DNA of 64,000 bases from Haematobacter massiliensis (lineage in GTDB: Bacteria > Pseudomonadota > Alphaproteobacteria > Rhodobacterales > Rhodobacteraceae), in the NCBI RefSeq assembly GCF_000740795.1, contig NZ_JGYG01000001.1, positions 124,001 through 188,000 of the forward strand, in the 5' to 3' direction. The position numbers were made by a program, and so were the translations under genes. Within the stretch, counting starts at the first letter, position 1. Every line of letters starts with the position of its first letter. Below are positions 28,271 to 39,182 of this stretch, one piece after another. The notes under the pieces were generated by a model. That model searched no databases. It was not told the DNA's origin and worked only from the letters and a program-made list of their open reading frames with translations.

Positions 28271-30064
28271 ATGAGGATAGATAGTCCGCTCATTCTCCCC
28301 GCCTGCCCTCCGTCGGTCGAGAGAACGCCTTTGGATGCCGAACTGAACGAGATTCTCGGGCTGGCTGCGGATGCAGCACAGTCGAAAGTTGCGGCTGTAC
28401 TCGCCTTCTGCCCCCTCGGCGCGAGGGTTTTCGCTGGACGCGGCCTGCTCCAGCATCCGGAAGAATATGTTCCAGTCACTGCAAGCGTCTACGAACGCAT
28501 GTTCCCCTCCTATCGGGCTGTCACCCTGCCGGCGGGGCATCTTCCAACCGACATCCGCCGCATCCTTTCGGCGGATCTGTCCGGCAGTTATCTGGCCTTT
28601 CCCCTGTTCGTCGACATGGATCGCCACGGTGTCCTGATCCTGCGACGGGAGGGGTCGGCAGGCTGGGCCGAAGCGGAGATCGCTCATCTGGAGCGTTTCG
28701 CCCGGCTGATCCGGCTCAGAATGCGAAACATGCTCGACGCTCTGGCGGCCCAGACCGTCTTCGAGCAGAGCGATTCCGGTCTGATGATCGGGCGCTTCCT
28801 CACCGACGATACCGGGGAGGCAAGCGATCTGCTGATCGAGAACGCCAATAATGCCTTCCGCGCATTTGTGGGAAATGACATGCCGGACCGGCTGTTGCCG
28901 CTCTGGCCTGATGCGACGGTCATCCTTGCGGCGGCCGCGACGCTCATGGCCGATGCGCCCACACAAAAGCTGGAGCTTCCGGGGCCGCACGGCGGCATGG
29001 AATGGTTCGAAGCGCGCTTTCGTCGGCTGGCCGATGACCGGCTGTTGCTGATGGTGACGGAAGTAAGCGAACGTCGGCGACTGTTTCAACGGCTCGTGGA
29101 GCAGGAGGAGCGGCGGCGGCTGGCCAACCGGCTGGCCGAACTCGGCGTCTGGGACTTCGATCCGGCGACGGGCCATACGACGGTGGATGACAACCTTCGC
29201 GGCATGTTCGGCGTGGTCGGTGCGCGCCCCATCGGCTTTGCTCAGGTGCTCCGCGCCATCCCCAACGCAGATCGCCGTCGCGCCCGGAGGGAAGCCGCAG
29301 CCCTCCTCCTCTCCGAGAGCAAGGAGGGCGTGAGCTTTCCCATACGGGTGAAGGGTATCGACGACGGCACCATGCGCCACATCATGGTCAGCGGTGTGCG
29401 CATGACCCGGCACGACGGGCGCCCCGCCTGGCTGATCGGTGCGGCCCGCGATATCACCCTGAGGGTCGAGCGCGAGGAGCGGGACCGTCTGCTGCATCAG
29501 GAGCTTGGTCACCGGCTGAAGAACACGGTGACGCTGGTGCTCGGGCTGGTGAACCAGACCTTCCGCACCTCCCGCGATATCGAGGGGGCACGGACCGCAC
29601 TCATGTCACGCATCCGCGCACTCGGAGCGGCGCATGAGCATATCCTCATTGGTGATACCAACGGCGCGCGGTTCGAGGATGTGGTGCAAGGCGCGCTCGC
29701 CTTCGGCGAGTTCGAGCCGGGGCGGATCCGTGCCTCGGGGCCAGAGCTTCGCGTGGGTCAGCGGTCTGCGCTTCATCTCGCCCTGGTGCTGCATGAACTG
29801 GTCACGAATGCAGTCAAATACGGCGCCCTCTCCTCCGAGGCAGGCCGTATCGTGATCCGGTGGTCGATTGAAGATCAGAACGCCGTGATGGAATGGCGAG
29901 AGAGCGGAGGCCCCCGCATTGCTCCGCCTGCCCGCTCCAGCTTTGGCACACGGCTCATTGCCTCCGGGCTGACAGGCGGGGGACAGGCGGCGGCGGATAT
30001 TCAGTATCACCCGGAAGGGTTTTACTGCCGCCTTTCCGCCCCGCTTTCCGAACTGGCGGGCTAG
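28271..30064 (+). CDS. HWE-family sensor histidine kinase with GAF-like and PAS domains
   Basis: A 597-residue soluble kinase. GGAGGAGA precedes the ATG. The N-terminal 170 residues look like a GAF domain, then two PAS-type regions (about 180-285 and 295-400, the second ending GAARDITLRVEREERD). The HWE dimerisation domain has phospho-acceptor His414 in LGHRLKNTVTLVLGLVNQTF, followed by the N-box VLHELVTNAVKYGAL and WRESGGP. HWE kinases often feed general stress or light/redox responses in alphaproteobacteria. No response regulator is adjacent, so the partner is unknown. Its stop shares CTAG with the ATPase stop. Confidence 0.9.
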   Translation: MRIDSPLILPACPPSVERTPLDAELNEILGLAADAAQSKVAAVLAFCPLGARVFAGRGLLQHPEEYVPVTASVYERMFPSYRAVTLPAGHLPTDIRRILSADLSGSYLAFPLFVDMDRHGVLILRREGSAGWAEAEIAHLERFARLIRLRMRNMLDALAAQTVFEQSDSGLMIGRFLTDDTGEASDLLIENANNAFRAFVGNDMPDRLLPLWPDATVILAAAATLMADAPTQKLELPGPHGGMEWFEARFRRLADDRLLLMVTEVSERRRLFQRLVEQEERRRLANRLAELGVWDFDPATGHTTVDDNLRGMFGVVGARPIGFAQVLRAIPNADRRRARREAAALLLSESKEGVSFPIRVKGIDDGTMRHIMVSGVRMTRHDGRPAWLIGAARDITLRVEREERDRLLHQELGHRLKNTVTLVLGLVNQTFRTSRDIEGARTALMSRIRALGAAHEHILIGDTNGARFEDVVQGALAFGEFEPGRIRASGPELRVGQRSALHLALVLHELVTNAVKYGALSSEAGRIVIRWSIEDQNAVMEWRESGGPRIAPPARSSFGTRLIASGLTGGGQAAADIQYHPEGFYCRLSAPLSELAG

Positions 30065-32781
30065 ACGTTGTCTTCCATGCGCGCCATCAGGCCGGTGCGC
30101 AGGAATATCTGTTTCTCGAGTTCGCAGATCACGAACACCGCCAGACCGCAGAGCATCACCACCATCCCATCTGCCAGTGTCAGCGGGCGGGTATCGAACA
30201 GGCGTTGCATGACCGGAAGATAGGTGAACAGAAGCTGTGCCACCACGACCACCGCCACAGCCGCCAGCACCATCGGCGTCCCCTTGAAACCTACCGCCCG
30301 GATAGAGCGGACATGCATGTATCGGACGTTGAACAGGTAGAAGATCTCCATCACCACGACGGTGTTCACGGCAAGCGTCCGCTGTCCGGCCAGATCGTAG
30401 CCCTGCGCTTCGCCATAGGCGGATATCCCGAAAATGCCGATGGCGAACAGCAAGGACACCAGAACCACACGCCAGAGCATGAAGGGTGTCAGCAATTCCG
30501 CGCTGGCGGGGCGCGGCCTGCGCTCCATCACATCCGGTTCCGATGGCTCGAAGGCCAATACCAGGCCCAACGTCGCCGAAAGGATCAGGTTTATCCACAG
30601 GATCTGCACCGCCGACATCGGCACCGGCCAGGCAAGGATCAGCGCGACGATCACCGCCACCGCTTCGCCGCCGTTGGTCGGCAGCGTCCAGGAAATGACC
30701 TTGCGAATGTTGTCGAAGACGGTCCGGCCTTCTTTCACGGCAGCGACGATGGTGGCAAAGTTGTCATCGGTCAGCACCATCTCGGCCGCCTGGCGCGCGG
30801 CTTCCGTCCCCTTGCGTCCCATCGCGATACCGACATCCGCCTGCTTGAGCGCGGGCGCATCGTTCACCCCGTCGCCGGTCATGGCGACCACCTCTCCCCG
30901 TGACTGCAGGGCGCGTACGATGCGCAGCTTGTGCTCGGGGCTGGTGCGCGCAAAGACCGTGGTGCGTTCCGCCACATCGACGAGCTCCTCGTCGGTCAGT
31001 TCCTCCACCTCCGCGCCGGTTGTCGCCAGGGGGTTTTCCGCCATACCAAGTTGCGTGGCAATGGCGCGGGCGGTAAGCACGTGATCCCCCGTGATCATCT
31101 TCACCCCGATCCCCGCCGAGCGGCACAGGGCGACCGCCTCCGTCGCTTCCGGTCGGGGAGGGTCAATGAACCCGGCGATGCCAAGGAAGACGAACCCCCG
31201 TTTCATGTCCGTCATCACCAGATCGTCGCGCTCCGCAGGACGTTCGGCAAATCCCAGAACCCGCTGCCCCGCTTCTGCCAGCGCGTTGATCTGCTGCTGC
31301 CAGAGCGCCGTATCCAGCGGCCCGCCGCTGTCGCTGTCGCACATGGCCAGCACCGCCTCCGGTGCGCCCTTCACCCGGATCATCCGCCCCTCTGGACCGT
31401 CGGTCAGCACGGCGAGGAAGCGGTATTCGGCGTCGAATGGAATTGCGTCCAGCACCGGCTCCATCTCTCGCTCGGCCTCCCCCATCCCGGCCTTGGCGGC
31501 CACGGTGAGCAAGGCGCCGTCCATCGGATCGCCCGCAACATGCCAGGCTCCGTCCCGCTGCATGAGCTTGCCATCGTTCGCGAGCATCCCGGCGCGAAGC
31601 AGACGCCTGGCACCCTCCGCAGAAACCTCCTGTCCATCGCGGAGGAAACGTCCCTCGGGCGCGTAACCCGCGCCCTCCACCTGCCAATCGCCTTCCGGCG
31701 TCACGATCCGCGCGACCATCATCTCGTTGACGGTGAGCGTGCCGGTCTTGTCGGAGCAGATCGTACGGGTCGCGCCAAGCGTCTCTACCGCGGGCAGCTT
31801 GCGGATGATGGCATGGCGCGCAGCCATGCGCCGTACGCCGATGGCCAGCGTGATGGTGATGACGGCGGGAAGGCCCTCCGGGATCACTCCGACGGCCAGC
31901 GCGACCGAGATCAGCAGCGCCTCCTCCCAGCCGTAGGCATCGACGAAATGGGCATAGAGGAACACGGCTACCGCACCAACAAGCGCAACCAGCGTGAACT
32001 GTCGGCCAAAGCGGTTGATCTTCTGAAGGAGCGGTGTCGTTCCGGTTTCCACCTCGCCGATCATCGCGCTGATGCGCCCGATCTCCGCCTGCGTGCCGGT
32101 GCCGACGACCAGTCCCTGCGCCTGTCCTGTCGCGACCAGCGTGCCGGAATATCCCATGTCGGAGCGGTCGCCAATCGCGGCAGCGGCAGCGACGGGCGAG
32201 GTATCCTTCTGTGCGGGAACGGACTCGCCAGTCAGGATGGCTTCATCAATCACCAGATGCCGGGCGCGCATCAGGCGAAGATCGGCGGGCACCTGATCCC
32301 CCGCCTCCAGCAGCACCACGTCCCCCGGGACCAGATCGCGCGTGTCCACCTCCGCCCGCTCGCCATCCCGCAAGGCGATGGCATGCGGCGCGATCAGCTC
32401 CCGGATGGCGGAAAGCGCCTGCTCCGCCTTGCCCTCCTGCACGAAACCGACGATGGCATTGGCAAGCACGACGGCAAGGATAACGCCCGCATCAATCGGA
32501 TGGCCGAGCAGCAGGGCCGCCGCCGCCGCCGCGATGAGAAAATAGATCAGCACGTTGTTGAACTGCGCGAGCAGCCGGACGATCGCAGGCCGTGCCGCCT
32601 GCACCGGCAGGTCGTTGGGACCGTAGCGGGTCAGCCGCTCCGCCGCCTCGGCCGAGGACAGGCCTTCGAGGCCGACGCCCAATCGGGCCGCCGCCGCCTC
32701 TGCGGTCAGAGCATGCCACGGATCGGTGGAAGCATCGGTCTGATCTACAGGCGGAGCGGGTTTGGAGGTCTGGACTTGCAT
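30061..32781 (-). CDS. Cation-transporting P-type ATPase (P2-like)
   Basis: A 906-residue pump. The N-terminal cation_ATPase_N domain (WHALTAEAAAARLGVGLEGL) is followed by membrane pairs, the actuator motif LTGESVPAQK, the M4 motif AVGVIPEGLPAVITIT, phosphorylation Asp344 in CSDKTGTLT, the MTGDGVNDAPALKQADVGIA hinge and a six-helix C-terminus with WINLILSATLGLVLAFEPSE. M4 resembles calcium/sodium pumps, but the M6 residues differ from SERCA, so the ion is uncertain. The ATG at 32781 has AGGAGA upstream; a much longer open frame extending into the divergent peptidase region is spurious. Confidence 0.9.
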   Translation of the reverse strand: MQVQTSKPAPPVDQTDASTDPWHALTAEAAAARLGVGLEGLSSAEAAERLTRYGPNDLPVQAARPAIVRLLAQFNNVLIYFLIAAAAAALLLGHPIDAGVILAVVLANAIVGFVQEGKAEQALSAIRELIAPHAIALRDGERAEVDTRDLVPGDVVLLEAGDQVPADLRLMRARHLVIDEAILTGESVPAQKDTSPVAAAAAIGDRSDMGYSGTLVATGQAQGLVVGTGTQAEIGRISAMIGEVETGTTPLLQKINRFGRQFTLVALVGAVAVFLYAHFVDAYGWEEALLISVALAVGVIPEGLPAVITITLAIGVRRMAARHAIIRKLPAVETLGATRTICSDKTGTLTVNEMMVARIVTPEGDWQVEGAGYAPEGRFLRDGQEVSAEGARRLLRAGMLANDGKLMQRDGAWHVAGDPMDGALLTVAAKAGMGEAEREMEPVLDAIPFDAEYRFLAVLTDGPEGRMIRVKGAPEAVLAMCDSDSGGPLDTALWQQQINALAEAGQRVLGFAERPAERDDLVMTDMKRGFVFLGIAGFIDPPRPEATEAVALCRSAGIGVKMITGDHVLTARAIATQLGMAENPLATTGAEVEELTDEELVDVAERTTVFARTSPEHKLRIVRALQSRGEVVAMTGDGVNDAPALKQADVGIAMGRKGTEAARQAAEMVLTDDNFATIVAAVKEGRTVFDNIRKVISWTLPTNGGEAVAVIVALILAWPVPMSAVQILWINLILSATLGLVLAFEPSEPDVMERRPRPASAELLTPFMLWRVVLVSLLFAIGIFGISAYGEAQGYDLAGQRTLAVNTVVVMEIFYLFNVRYMHVRSIRAVGFKGTPMVLAAVAVVVVAQLLFTYLPVMQRLFDTRPLTLADGMVVMLCGLAVFVICELEKQIFLRTGLMARMEDNV

Positions 32782-33012
32782 GTGCTGTCTCCTGCGGTCC
32801 CTCACGGATAAGTTAGGGGCGGGATCCAAGGGAACAAACAATAAATAACGGGGAGCGATACGGAGGGGCACCGGCGGGCCATCAGATGTCACTTCGCCGT
32901 CAGCCGGGGGTGCCATGGATGATACGGTCTTGAACTGGCGTGCGGCGCCGTTAGGTTCCGCGGGGCAAGCGCCTTTCCAGGCGTCATCCAGCGGAAATCT
33001 GCGGAGGTTTTC

Positions 33013-34422
33013 ATGCCGCGCCTGACCGGCCTTTTCGTTCTCGCCCTTGTCGCGCTCCCTGCTGCGATGCCGTTTGTCCGGCCCGCGATGGCTGCAGAGG
33101 CGGTAACGACCTTTTCCCTTCCCAACGGCATGCAGGCGATCGTGGTGGAGGATCACCGCGCCCCTGTCGTGGTGCACATGGTCTGGTACAAGGTGGGTTC
33201 CGCCGACGAGAAGCCCGGCACCTCCGGCATCGCGCATTTCCTCGAACATCTCATGTTCAAGGGCACGGACAAGATGGCATCGGGCGAGTTCTCCCGGGTG
33301 GTGGAAGCGCAGGGCGGCAACGACAACGCCTTCACCTCTTACGACTATACGGGTTACTTTCAGCGCGTGGCCGCCAACCGGCTCGACCTGATGATGCAGA
33401 TGGAAGCGGACCGGATGCGGCACCTCCATCTGACGGAGGAGGAGGTCACGACCGAACGCGCCGTGATCCTCGAAGAACGCAACCAGCGGGTGGAAAACGA
33501 TCCCGGTTCCCTGCTGAACGAGCAGCAACGCGCGGCGCAGTATCTCAATCACCGTTACGGCATTCCGGTGATCGGCTGGCGGCATGAGATGGAACAGCTC
33601 GATCAGCAGGATGCGCTGGCCTTCTACCGGACCTATTACGCACCGAACAACGCGATCCTCGTGGTCTCCGGCGATGTGGACCCGGCCGAGGTGAAACGGC
33701 TGGCGGAGGAAAGCTACGGCCCGCTGAAACCTTCCGAGGATCTCCCGCCCCGTCTCCGCCCGCAGGAGCCGCCGCAGATCGCCGCCCGCCGCGTCACGCT
33801 GGAGGATGCACGCGTCGCCCGGCCCTATGTCATGCGCACCTATCTCGCGCCCGAGCGGAATACCGGCGATCAGAAGGAGGCAGCGGCGCTGACCGTGCTC
33901 GCGGAACTGCTGGGCGGTAACCCCGCGACTTCCGTGCTCGGTCAGAAGCTTCAGTTCGAAACGCAGGCAGCGCTTTCGACGGGCGCGTTCTACGATGGCG
34001 TGTCGGTCGATGCCACGACCTTCGGCCTGTACATCGTGCCCTCGGCCAACGAAGAGCTGGGGGAAGCGGAAGCCGCGCTTGACAAGGCTTTGGCGGAGTT
34101 CATGTCGGAAGGGGTCGATCCGCGGCAGCTTGAGCGGATCAAGACACAGCTTCGCGCGTCCGACATCTATGAACTGGACAATGTGGACCGCATCGCGCGC
34201 CGCTATGGGGAGGCCCTGTCCGTCGGGCTGACGGTGGAGGACGTGCAGGCCTGGCCCGAGGCACTCCGCGCGGTCACGGCGGACGATGTGATGGCTGCGG
34301 CACATGACGTCTTTGACCTCCGCCGTTCCGTGACCGGTTGGCTGACACGGCCCGCTGATGCGCCCGAACCGCCTCCCAATGCTCCAATCGCCGGCCCCGC
34401 TGAGGGAGATATCGCCCAATGA
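33013..34422 (+). CDS. M16 family zinc peptidase (catalytic partner)
   Basis: A 469-residue exported pitrilysin-family protease: signal peptide (cleavage near PAMAAEA), the inverse zinc motif HFLEH at residues 75-79 within GIAHFLEHLMFKGTDKM, and the downstream Glu in TTERAVILEERNQR. GGAGG supports the start. It overlaps the next gene by ATGA, and the pair would form a periplasmic heterodimer of the type seen for bacterial M16B peptidases. Substrates are unknown. Confidence 0.93.
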   Translation: MPRLTGLFVLALVALPAAMPFVRPAMAAEAVTTFSLPNGMQAIVVEDHRAPVVVHMVWYKVGSADEKPGTSGIAHFLEHLMFKGTDKMASGEFSRVVEAQGGNDNAFTSYDYTGYFQRVAANRLDLMMQMEADRMRHLHLTEEEVTTERAVILEERNQRVENDPGSLLNEQQRAAQYLNHRYGIPVIGWRHEMEQLDQQDALAFYRTYYAPNNAILVVSGDVDPAEVKRLAEESYGPLKPSEDLPPRLRPQEPPQIAARRVTLEDARVARPYVMRTYLAPERNTGDQKEAAALTVLAELLGGNPATSVLGQKLQFETQAALSTGAFYDGVSVDATTFGLYIVPSANEELGEAEAALDKALAEFMSEGVDPRQLERIKTQLRASDIYELDNVDRIARRYGEALSVGLTVEDVQAWPEALRAVTADDVMAAAHDVFDLRRSVTGWLTRPADAPEPPPNAPIAGPAEGDIAQ

Positions 34423-35729
34423 TCCGCTTTACCTTCGCCCTCGCCGCAGGGCTCGGCTTCGCTTTCCCCGCACTCGCCGCCGTGGATATTCAGGAAGTGA
34501 CCTCCCCCGGCGGGATCAAGGCCTGGCTGGTGGAGGAGCACTCCATCCCCTTCACCGCACTGGAGATCCGCTTCAAGGGCGGCGCCAGTCTTGATGCGGA
34601 GGGGAAGCGCGGGGCGATCAACCTGATGTCCGGCCTGCTCGATGAAGGCGCGGCCGATCTGGACTCGCGTGCCTTCTCCGCCGCGGCGGAGGATCTGGCG
34701 GCCAGCATCCGCTTCAACGCCTCCGACGATGCGCTCTCCGTCTCCGCCCGGTTCCTCACGGAGAACCGGCCGCAGGCGGTGGAACTCATCCGCATGGCGG
34801 TAAACGAACCGCGCTTCGATGAGGACGCGATAGAGCGGGTTCGCGGGCAGGTTCTCGCCTCCATCGCCTCCGACGCGCGCGATCCGAACGCCATCGCCGC
34901 GCATACGTTCGCCCATCTCGCCTTCCCCGCCGATCCCTATGGGACCGCCATCGACGGGACAGAGGAGAGCGTTCGCGCCCTGACCCGCGACGACCTGATC
35001 GCGGCAAAGGATCGTGTCATGGCCCGCGACCGGGTGGTCGTCTCCGCCGTGGGGGATATAGACGCGGGCGAACTGGGGAAGATACTCGATGAAATCCTTG
35101 GTGCCCTGCCCGCGACGGGGGCGGAGATGCCGCCCGCCGTCTCCTATGATCTGGCAGGCGGGACGACGGTGGTGGATTTCGATACGCCGCAGTCGGTGAT
35201 CCTCTTTGCCCAACCGGGGATCGAACGCGACGATCCCGACTTCTTCCCCGCCTTCGTGCTGAACGAGGTCCTGGGCGGCGGACGTTTCACCGCGCGCCTG
35301 ATGAAGGAGGTGCGGGAGAAGCGCGGCCTGACCTACGGCATCTACACCTCCATGGCCAACTACGACCGCGCCTCCTACATCGTGGGATCGGTTGCGACGG
35401 TAAATGCGCGGGCGGGCGAGACACTGTCCGTCATCCGCGATGAATGGACCAAGGCGCAGGCGGATGGGATCACGCAGGAGGAGCTGGACGCGACCAAGAC
35501 CTATCTGATCGGCGCCTATCCGCTGCGCTTTGACGGCAATGCGACGATTGCGCGGATCCTCGTCGGTATGCAGGCGCAAGGCTACGGACCCGATTACATC
35601 ACCAAGCGCAACGAGTTCATCGAGGCTGTGACGTTGGAGGATGTGAAACGCGTGGCGGCAGAGCGACTTGCCCCGGAAAAGCTGCATTTCGTCGTGGTCG
35701 GCCATCCGGAGGGCGTGACGGCAAACTGA
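34419..35729 (+). CDS. M16 family peptidase-like protein (non-catalytic partner)
   Basis: A 436-residue exported protein (signal peptide ending near ALAAVDI) with the M16 fold but no zinc motif: where HxxEH is expected the sequence reads [16 protein letters not shown]. It keeps the C-terminal-domain features such as [20 protein letters not shown], the R/Y motif used by the companion subunit. It is translationally coupled to the catalytic subunit and presumably completes the substrate chamber. Confidence 0.92.
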   Translation: MIRFTFALAAGLGFAFPALAAVDIQEVTSPGGIKAWLVEEHSIPFTALEIRFKGGASLDAEGKRGAINLMSGLLDEGAADLDSRAFSAAAEDLAASIRFNASDDALSVSARFLTENRPQAVELIRMAVNEPRFDEDAIERVRGQVLASIASDARDPNAIAAHTFAHLAFPADPYGTAIDGTEESVRALTRDDLIAAKDRVMARDRVVVSAVGDIDAGELGKILDEILGALPATGAEMPPAVSYDLAGGTTVVDFDTPQSVILFAQPGIERDDPDFFPAFVLNEVLGGGRFTARLMKEVREKRGLTYGIYTSMANYDRASYIVGSVATVNARAGETLSVIRDEWTKAQADGITQEELDATKTYLIGAYPLRFDGNATIARILVGMQAQGYGPDYITKRNEFIEAVTLEDVKRVAAERLAPEKLHFVVVGHPEGVTAN

Positions 35730-35772
35730 TTGGGCTTTGAGTCGCATCGGGCGTCATGCTACACCATGGGCC

Positions 35773-37617
35773 ATGCAAGCCGCGCGCCACAACATATCGA
35801 CCGACACGCCGGTAATCCGGCAGCTTGACGAGTCCGCCATAAACCGGATCGCCGCCGGTGAGGTGGTGGAACGGCCTGCTTCCGCCGTAAAGGAACTGGT
35901 GGAAAACGCGCTGGATGCCGGTGCACGGCGGATCGACATCGCTTATGCGGACGGCGGCAAGACGCTCATCCGCGTCACGGACGACGGGTGCGGGATGCGG
36001 CCTGCGGATCTGCCGCTCGCCCTGTCCCGCCATGCGACATCCAAGATCGACGGGTCGGACTTGCTGGCCATCCATTCCTTCGGCTTCCGGGGAGAGGCGC
36101 TGCCCTCCCTCGGCGCGGTGGGCCGGCTGACCGTCACCTCCCGCGCCAGGGGGGAGGAGGCCGCCGCTCTGCGCGTTGCCGGTGGGGTGCCGGAGGAGGT
36201 GCGTCCTGCCGCTCTCGGCGGCGGAACGGTCGTCGAACTCCGCGATCTGTTCTATGCCACACCGGCGCGGCTGAAGTTTCTCCGTTCGGACCGGGCAGAG
36301 GTTCAGGCGATCGGCGAAGTCGTTCGCCGCCTTGCAATGGCGGAGCCGTCGGTTGCCTTCACCCTCCGTGACGAAACGGCGGATCGCACCGTCCTGCGGC
36401 TGGAGGCGGAACAGGGCGACCTGTTCGATGCGCTGCACCGGCGGCTGGCCCGGATCATCGGCAATGACTTCGCCGAAAATGCCCTTCCCATAGAGGCGGA
36501 GCGGGAGGGGTTGCGGCTTTCCGGTTATGCCGCCCTCCCCACCTATTCCCGCGGTTCGGCCGTGGCGCAGTACCTGTTCGTCAACGGCCGCCCGGTCACG
36601 GACCGACTGCTGATCGGCGCCCTCCGGGGTGCCTATGCCGATTTCCTGAGCCGTGACCGCCATCCCGCTGCCGTGCTGTTTCTGGACTGCGACCCGCATC
36701 GTGTGGATGCGAATGTCCATCCCGCCAAGGCGGAGGTGCGGTTCCGCGAACCCGCCCTCGCCCGCAGCCTGATCGTCACGGCCCTGCGTCATGCGCTGGC
36801 AGAGGCGGGGCACCGAGCCTCCTCCACCGTCGGGGCGGAAACACTGGCCGCCTTCCGTGCCGAGGAACCCCCGGCAGAGCCGCGCATCTATCAGATGGAT
36901 CTGTCGAGCCGCCCCCTGCGGCCATCAGCGCAGGCGGTGGGTTTGTCCTATGCCGCGCAATCTCCCGGCTTTGCGGAAGCTCCCGCAGTCCCGGTTTCGG
37001 CCCGCAGCGAAGTGCTTTCCGAGGCGCCGCAGGCCAGCCACCCCCTCGGGGCCGCGCGGGCGCAGGTGCATGAGAACTACATCATCGCCCAGACACAGGA
37101 CGGCATCGTCATCGTCGATCAGCATGCCGCGCATGAGCGGCTGGTCTATGAACGGCTGAAACGGCAGATGGCAGAGCACGGCATCGCTCGGCAGGCGCTG
37201 TTGATCCCCGAGGTCGTGGAGCTCTCCCCCACCGATGCAGGGCGCCTGCTGGATCATGCGGCGGAGCTGGCGGAGTTGGGGCTCATCATTGAACCGTTCG
37301 GGGCGGGCGCCGTCGCAGTGCGTGAGGTGCCGGCGCTCCTCGGCACGGCGGAGGCCGCACCGCTGCTCCGCGACATACTGGACGAACTCGCGGATATGGG
37401 CGAGAGCCTCAGCCTGCGCGGGCGCCTCGATGCGGTGCTGTCCCGCATGGCCTGTCACGGGTCGGTGCGCTCGGGGCGGTGGATGCGGGCGGAGGAGATG
37501 AACGCCCTCCTGCGGGAGATGGAAGCGACGCCCCATTCCGGCCAGTGCAACCACGGCCGCCCGACCTATGTGGAACTGAAGCTGTCTGACATAGAGCGGC
37601 TGTTCGGCCGCCGCTGA
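35773..37617 (+). CDS. mutL: DNA mismatch repair protein MutL
   Basis: A 614-residue MutL. The GHKL ATPase domain is clear: [33 protein letters not shown] and GFRGEALPS. The C-terminal domain carries the endonuclease motif [12 protein letters not shown] (from Asp449), then ACHGSVRSG and [12 protein letters not shown], so this is a nicking-competent MutL, as expected for a bacterium lacking Dam-directed MutH. The start could be TTG at 35737 or ATG at 35773; I use the ATG. It follows the M16 pair closely but is unrelated. Confidence 0.96.
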   Translation: MQAARHNISTDTPVIRQLDESAINRIAAGEVVERPASAVKELVENALDAGARRIDIAYADGGKTLIRVTDDGCGMRPADLPLALSRHATSKIDGSDLLAIHSFGFRGEALPSLGAVGRLTVTSRARGEEAAALRVAGGVPEEVRPAALGGGTVVELRDLFYATPARLKFLRSDRAEVQAIGEVVRRLAMAEPSVAFTLRDETADRTVLRLEAEQGDLFDALHRRLARIIGNDFAENALPIEAEREGLRLSGYAALPTYSRGSAVAQYLFVNGRPVTDRLLIGALRGAYADFLSRDRHPAAVLFLDCDPHRVDANVHPAKAEVRFREPALARSLIVTALRHALAEAGHRASSTVGAETLAAFRAEEPPAEPRIYQMDLSSRPLRPSAQAVGLSYAAQSPGFAEAPAVPVSARSEVLSEAPQASHPLGAARAQVHENYIIAQTQDGIVIVDQHAAHERLVYERLKRQMAEHGIARQALLIPEVVELSPTDAGRLLDHAAELAELGLIIEPFGAGAVAVREVPALLGTAEAAPLLRDILDELADMGESLSLRGRLDAVLSRMACHGSVRSGRWMRAEEMNALLREMEATPHSGQCNHGRPTYVELKLSDIERLFGRR

Positions 37618-37637
37618 CCGGTATCGGATCGCAGGGA

Positions 37638-37660
37638 CGTAGGGGGCCAAAGCCCCCACG
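37638..37660. terminator. Bidirectional hairpin between mutL and der
   Basis: GGGGGC, loop CAAA, GCCCCC (37642-37657), extendable by CGT/ACG across single-base bulges, lies between the two convergent stop codons. No T-run on either side, so termination efficiency is uncertain. Confidence 0.4.
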
Positions 37661-37663
37661 CCG

Positions 37664-39124
37664 TCACGTCTTGATCGGCTTGCCCACGTGTTTGCGCAGA
37701 CGCGAAGGGGTGGATTTCTTCTTTGCCCGGTAGGGGTTCTTGTCCGACTGGCTGCGAAGCGTCAGGCGGATCGGTGTGCCCGGCATGTCGAAGGAATCAC
37801 GCAGCCCGTTGACGAGATAGCGGCGATAGCTTTCCGGCAGCTGATCGGGATGGGAGCACATCAGGACAAAGCCCGGCGGACGGGTCTTGACCTGCGTCAT
37901 GTAGCGCAGGCGGATACGTCTGCCCCCCGGAGCGGGCGGCGGATGCGCCTCCGTCATGGCGCCGAGCCATTGGTTGAGCTTGGCCGTGGTGATACGCCGG
38001 TTCCAGACCTGATAGGCAGAGATGATTGCATCATGCAGCCGGTCCAGCCCCCGCCCCGTCGCTGCGGAGACGGTGACGAGCGGCGCGCCCCGAAGCTGCG
38101 GGAGGGAGCGGTCGAACTGCTCCTTCAACTCGCGCAGCTTCTCCTGCCGATCTTCCACGAGATCCCATTTGTTCACGGCGATGACGACGGCGCGTCCCTC
38201 GGTCTCCGCGAAATCGGCGATGCGCAGGTCTTGTTGCTCGAACGGGATTTCCACGTCGAGCAGCACGACCACCACCTCGGCGAACCGCACGGCCCGGAGA
38301 CCGTCGGAGACGGAGAGCTTCTCCAGCTTGTCCACCACCTTGGCCCGTTTGCGCATTCCCGCCGTGTCGAAGATGCGGATCGGCGTGCCCTGCCAGTCCG
38401 CCGCGACGGAGATCGCGTCGCGCGTGATGCCCGCCTCCGGCCCGGTGAGCAGGCGATCCTCGCCGATGATCCGGTTGATGAGCGTCGATTTCCCGGCATT
38501 GGGCCGCCCGATCACCGCGATCTGCAGCGGCTTCGCCCGCGTGGGAACGGGAACGGCATCCTCGTCCGTCTCCTCCTCGCTCACGTCCACATCGGTGACC
38601 GGAGCATAGTCGGAGGCCCGTGCCTCGAACTCGTCCGACAGCGGGACGAGGACGCGGTAGAGGTCGTCCATGCCCTCGCCATGCTCCGCCGAAAGGCGCA
38701 GCGGCTCGCCCAGGCCCAGCGACCACGCCTCCAGAGCGCCATCTTCGCCCGCCCGTCCCTCTGCCTTGTTCACGCCGAGGATGACATGGGCATTCTTGCG
38801 GCGCAGGATATCGGCGAACCCCTGATCCGCGGCGGTGATCCCCGCGCGACCGTCGACGAGGAACAGGCAGATGTCCGCCATTTCCACCGCACGCTCCGTC
38901 AGGCGGCGCATCCGTCCCTGAAGACTGTCGTCCGTCGCTTCCTCCAGGCCCGCCGTGTCGATCACGGTAAAGCGCAGATCGCCCAACCGCGCCTCGCCTT
39001 CGCGCAGGTCGCGGGTCACACCCGGCTGGTCATCGACGAGGGCGAGCCGCTTGCCGACGAGCCGGTTGAACAGCGTGGACTTGCCGACATTGGGCCGCCC
39101 GACGATGGCGAGGGTGAAGGACAT
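37664..39124 (-). CDS. der: Ribosome biogenesis GTPase Der
   Basis: A 486-residue double GTPase (EngA). The two G1 loops are [14 protein letters not shown] at the N-terminus and [14 protein letters not shown] after an acidic linker; each has its G3 ([14 protein letters not shown]) and G4 (NKAE, NKWD). A KH-like C-terminal domain with [20 protein letters not shown] follows. It is needed for 50S assembly. It ends a yfgM-bamB-der unit, a conserved order in proteobacteria. Confidence 0.97.
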   Translation of the reverse strand: MSFTLAIVGRPNVGKSTLFNRLVGKRLALVDDQPGVTRDLREGEARLGDLRFTVIDTAGLEEATDDSLQGRMRRLTERAVEMADICLFLVDGRAGITAADQGFADILRRKNAHVILGVNKAEGRAGEDGALEAWSLGLGEPLRLSAEHGEGMDDLYRVLVPLSDEFEARASDYAPVTDVDVSEEETDEDAVPVPTRAKPLQIAVIGRPNAGKSTLINRIIGEDRLLTGPEAGITRDAISVAADWQGTPIRIFDTAGMRKRAKVVDKLEKLSVSDGLRAVRFAEVVVVLLDVEIPFEQQDLRIADFAETEGRAVVIAVNKWDLVEDRQEKLRELKEQFDRSLPQLRGAPLVTVSAATGRGLDRLHDAIISAYQVWNRRITTAKLNQWLGAMTEAHPPPAPGGRRIRLRYMTQVKTRPPGFVLMCSHPDQLPESYRRYLVNGLRDSFDMPGTPIRLTLRSQSDKNPYRAKKKSTPSRLRKHVGKPIKT

Positions 39125-39182
39125 GACATGACTCCGGTTCCGCCAAAGGGGCGGCGAGGGGCTTCCTTACACGTGCTTTGGC

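Noticed and set aside
32782..34419. Minus-strand extension that would make the P-type ATPase over 1,400 residues long
   Set aside because: The extra part lies opposite the M16 peptidase gene and is not protein-like; the ATG at 32781 has a good ribosome binding site and starts a normal ATPase N-domain.
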